A DNA stretch of 64,000 nucleotides. Origin: JAFAYN01 sp963733105 (GTDB lineage Bacteria; Gemmatimonadota; Gemmatimonadetes; Longimicrobiales; Longimicrobiaceae). Positions 61,671 through 64,000 of the stretch are shown piece by piece. The stretch is taken from positions 44,374-108,373 of the forward strand of contig CAVTCB010000006.1 of assembly GCA_963733105.1 (NCBI GenBank). Direction: 5' to 3'. The first letter of the stretch is position 1; each line of letters opens with the position of its first letter. The notes below the pieces were generated by a model, which worked only from the letters and a program-made list of their open reading frames with translations, was not told where the DNA came from and ran no database searches. A program made the translations under genes and the position numbers.

Positions 61671-62783
61671 TTGAAGACCGTCCTTGCGTCGCGGCCCGCT
61701 CGCTTCTGGATCGCACTGCTCGTACTCTGGACACTGCCTGCGCTTTCGTCGTCGTACCGGGCGTTCACCTTCGAACGGCTTCGGAACAGGGGCCTGGTGA
61801 TCCCGCCGGCGATACCGGCGTGGTACCTCCTGCTGTTGTCCGGCCCTCTCATCGTGATCGCCGCACGGCGACTGCGGCTCACATCGCGGTTCGGGCTCAG
61901 GGAGGTGGTCTACCACCTGGTCCTGCTGGGAGTGATAACGCTGGTGCACGCGGCCGTTCTCGAGAGCGCAGCTCGGGCCATCGCCACCCGGCCGCCACAT
62001 TTCTCCTACCCGGAGGGCCTCCTCCGGGCCGCGATCACGGGAAGCCACATCAACGTTCTCCTCTACGTCGGAGCCCTGATCGCCGCCGTCGCCCTGGATT
62101 TCCAGCAGGAGGCGCGCGAGCGGGAGCGCCGGGCTCTCGAGCTCGAGACGCAGCTGGCGCAGGCGCAGATCATGGCTCTGCGAATGCAGCTCAACCCCCA
62201 CTTTCTCTTCAACACTCTCAACACCATCTCGATGCTGGTCCGGGAGAGCGACAACGACCGGGCGGTCCGTATGCTCGCGGGACTCGGGAGTCTGCTCCGC
62301 CACGTCCTCGAAGACATCGGCAGACAGGAGGTGCCACTGAGTGAAGAGCTCGAGTTCATCCAGCGGTATCTGGACATCGAAGGGCTCCGGTTCGAGGACC
62401 GCCTTCGCGTCCGGATCGACGTGGAGCCGGGGCTGTTCGACGTCCTGGTCCCCAACCTGATCCTGCAGCCACTCGTGGAGAACGCGATCAGACACGGGAT
62501 CGCCCGACGTGGCACGGCTGGCCAGCTCCGCATCACGGCCACACAGGATCACGACCGGATCCTGCTTTCCGTTCAGGACGACGGTCCCGGTCTGGGCGAG
62601 GATGCCGCCTCCGGCGGCAGGGCGGGCGTCGGCCTCGAGAACACGCGGGCCCGGCTGCACCGACTCCACGGGGCAGAGGGGCAGCTGAAGGTGAAGGACG
62701 CGGACGACGGGGGTGTCGTCGCGGTCGCTTCCTTTCCGCTCAACAGGGCGCCGGGGGACGTGGCGGTGGGGGGGCGCGGATGA
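61671..62783 (+). CDS. LytS/YehU-type sensor histidine kinase
   Basis: 370 residues from TTG 61671, the start just before the first membrane helix; the open frame reaches 61,296 but that part is not protein-like. Four hydrophobic helices (FWIALLVLWTLPALSSS, AWYLLLLSGPLIVIAA, VVYHLVLLGVITLVHAAV, INVLLYVGALIAAVAL) and a coiled-coil linker (QQEARERERRALELETQLAQAQ) precede the His_kinase domain with the phospho-His in QLNPHFLFNTLNTI and an ATPase domain (LILQPLVENAIRHGI, VQDDGPGLG, GLENTRARL). It overlaps the LytTR regulator by ATGA. The signal is unknown. Confidence 0.87.
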   Translation: MKTVLASRPARFWIALLVLWTLPALSSSYRAFTFERLRNRGLVIPPAIPAWYLLLLSGPLIVIAARRLRLTSRFGLREVVYHLVLLGVITLVHAAVLESAARAIATRPPHFSYPEGLLRAAITGSHINVLLYVGALIAAVALDFQQEARERERRALELETQLAQAQIMALRMQLNPHFLFNTLNTISMLVRESDNDRAVRMLAGLGSLLRHVLEDIGRQEVPLSEELEFIQRYLDIEGLRFEDRLRVRIDVEPGLFDVLVPNLILQPLVENAIRHGIARRGTAGQLRITATQDHDRILLSVQDDGPGLGEDAASGGRAGVGLENTRARLHRLHGAEGQLKVKDADDGGVVAVASFPLNRAPGDVAVGGRG

Positions 62784-63559
62784 GCGCACCCCTGCGTGCG
62801 ATGATCGTGGACGACGAGCCGATCGCCCGCCGGGGGGTTCAACGGCTGCTGTCGCACGACGCCGACGTGGAGATCGTGGGTGAAGCGGGGAGCGGCGTCG
62901 AGGCGGTCGCGGAGATCCGGCGGCTCCGCCCGGAGATCCTCATCCTGGACATCCAGATGCCGGACCTGGACGGGTTCGGAGTGTTGCAGGAGCTGGGGAG
63001 CGATCTTCCGGCTGCCGTGGTCTTCCTGACCGCCTTCGACCAGCACGCGGTCCGGGCCTTCGAGGTGCACGCGCTCGACTACGTTCTCAAGCCGTTCGAC
63101 GACGAGCGCTTCGAGGCGGCCCTCCGCAGAGCGAAGCGACAGGCGTACAGGGTACGCGAGGGTGATCTGGCAGACCGCCTGGCCGCCCTCCTCGGCAGGG
63201 GTGGAGCCGACGGCGGAGGGCGTCCCTACCCCGACCGGATCGCTCTCCGCTCGGGCGCCCGCGTCTCGTTCGTGGACGCCGAGGAGATCCTCTTCGTGAG
63301 GGCGAGCGGCAACTACGTGGAGGTGAAGACCCGGAAGCACCTGCACGTTCTGCGGGAGACTCTCGCGGAGATGGAGGTGAAGCTGGACCCGGCCATCTTC
63401 GTCCGCATCCATCGGTCGACGATCATCAACGCGAAGGCGGTCCAGCACGTGGAATCCGTGTACCGGGGAGAGTACGTGGTGACGATGCAGGAGGGAACGA
63501 AGTTTCCTTCGAGCCGCGGCTGCCGCGAGCGGCTGGAGAAGGCGCTCCGGCTCGGGTGA
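62780..63559 (+). CDS. LytTR-family response regulator
   Basis: 259 residues. Receiver domain with DDEPIARRG, phospho-Asp in ILILDIQMPDLDG, FLTAFDQHA and LKPFDDERF; then a LytTR DNA-binding domain (RIALRSGARVSFVDAEEILFVRASGNYVEVKT, FVRIHRSTIINAKAVQHVE, FPSSRGCRERLEKAL). It is coupled to the LytS-like kinase. LytTR proteins bind pairs of ~9-bp direct repeats; the repeated GGAAAATGGG words upstream of the kinase are too far apart to be a classical pair. Confidence 0.94.
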   Translation: MSAPLRAMIVDDEPIARRGVQRLLSHDADVEIVGEAGSGVEAVAEIRRLRPEILILDIQMPDLDGFGVLQELGSDLPAAVVFLTAFDQHAVRAFEVHALDYVLKPFDDERFEAALRRAKRQAYRVREGDLADRLAALLGRGGADGGGRPYPDRIALRSGARVSFVDAEEILFVRASGNYVEVKTRKHLHVLRETLAEMEVKLDPAIFVRIHRSTIINAKAVQHVESVYRGEYVVTMQEGTKFPSSRGCRERLEKALRLG

Positions 63560-63576
63560 TCGTGCGGAGGGGGCGT

Positions 63577-63834
63577 TCACTCCAGCGATTCCAGGGTCTG
63601 CCCCGGGATCCTTGTCGGTCGGTGAGAGAAAAAGAAACGTACGTAGGCGCGGCTGGACGACTCCAGGACGACCACCAGCGGCGGGTGCCCGGCCTCGTCG
63701 AGCAGCCAGGTCGCCCGCTCGTGGTCGCGCGCGTCCGCGGCGAGCGCCCGCAGCGCGGTCATCCCGCTCCGCCGCAGCGAGCGCGCGATCGCATCGGCGA
63801 GCGCGTCGGGCGGTCCGATGATGAGCGCGTCCAT
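63577..63834 (-). CDS. Small hypothetical protein
   Basis: 85 residues from ATG 63834 (MDALIIGPPDALADAIARSLRRSGMTALRALAADARDHERATWLLDEAGHPPLVVVLESSSRAYVRFFFSHRP...). The start recalls the beta-alpha unit of a small nucleotide-binding fold, with G-P-P in place of GxGxxG. No family recognised. It converges with the response regulator (17 bp) and diverges from the GH15 gene. Confidence 0.6.
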   Translation of the reverse strand: MDALIIGPPDALADAIARSLRRSGMTALRALAADARDHERATWLLDEAGHPPLVVVLESSSRAYVRFFFSHRPTRIPGQTLESLE

Positions 63835-63898
63835 GCACTCCAGACGCGCGGGCCCGCACCGGCATTCCCGCCGCCGTCTGCGGGTAGGCTCGCGGCCG

Positions 63899-64000
63899 AT
63901 GCCGCTGCCCATCGAGGACTACGCGCTGATCGGCGACACGCAGACGGCGGCGCTGGTCGGCCGCGACGGCTCGATCGACTGGCTCTGCCTGCCGCGGTTC
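63899..64000 (+). CDS. Glycoside hydrolase family 15 protein, N-terminus (3' truncated by window)
   Basis: The first 34 codons, MPLPIEDYALIGDTQTAALVGRDGSIDWLCLPRF, match the highly conserved N-terminus of bacterial GH15 proteins (glucoamylase/trehalase type): IEDYALIGDxxTAALVxxDGSIDWLCLPRF. The rest is outside the window, so the catalytic residues and the substrate (glucan or trehalose) cannot be judged. No clear promoter was identified in the 64 bp between it and the divergent small gene. Confidence 0.85.
   Translation, partial: MPLPIEDYALIGDTQTAALVGRDGSIDWLCLPRF

Overview
The window is very GC-rich (over 70% by eye). Two PadR regulators each sit beside an ADOP-type MacB-like permease, there is a DesKR-like and a LytS/LytTR two-component pair, and a large NRPS locus. 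This combination fits Gemmatimonadota (a Longimicrobium-like organism) or Acidobacteriota best. That placement is inferred from gene content and base composition, not from a marker gene.

Region 1 (1-35,268, + strand) is the 3' part of a non-ribosomal peptide / polyketide assembly line. Four consecutive subunits are visible: (1) ...A-PCP, truncated by the window edge; (2) C-A-PCP-C; (3) C*-A(Thr)-PCP-C-A-PCP-C-A-PCP-E-C-A-PCP-C-A-PCP; (4) KS-AT-ACP-AMT-C-A(Asn)-PCP-C-A-PCP-TE. Nine adenylation domains, one epimerase, one malonyl-type extension module with an aminotransferase in place of a ketoreductase, and a terminal thioesterase imply a peptide of at least nine residues with one internal beta-amino ketide unit. 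The loading module and any MbtH, PPTase or exporter genes are not in the window.

Region 2 (35.3-38.8 kb, mostly - strand) is a small accessory island: a membrane-anchored GNAT-like protein, a RelBE-type and a HipBA toxin-antitoxin pair with a clear inverted-repeat operator, and the collapsed remnant of a sulfatase.

Region 3 (38.9-48.3 kb) holds two PadR-ADOP permease units facing each other, one extended by a secreted S41 peptidase. Between them lies a 1.5-kb stretch rich in structured repeats. It includes two inverted copies of a ~140-bp element, each starting 14-21 nt after a stop codon and in the sense of the gene it follows. Their hairpins differ by compensatory base-pair changes, which points to a selected RNA structure.

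Region 4 (48.3-64 kb) carries a DesK/DesR-like pair with an amidohydrolase, a glycine-amidinotransferase-like enzyme, an ABC-2 membrane protein fused to an M1 aminopeptidase, a coupled Fic / amino-acid permease / aminotransferase operon, a LytS/LytTR pair and the start of a GH15 glycosidase.

Ten single-base frame breaks occur in otherwise intact genes. Six are apparent losses, most of them in G or C runs, and four are apparent gains. This pattern suggests residual sequencing error more than gene decay, so several genes are annotated here across the break.
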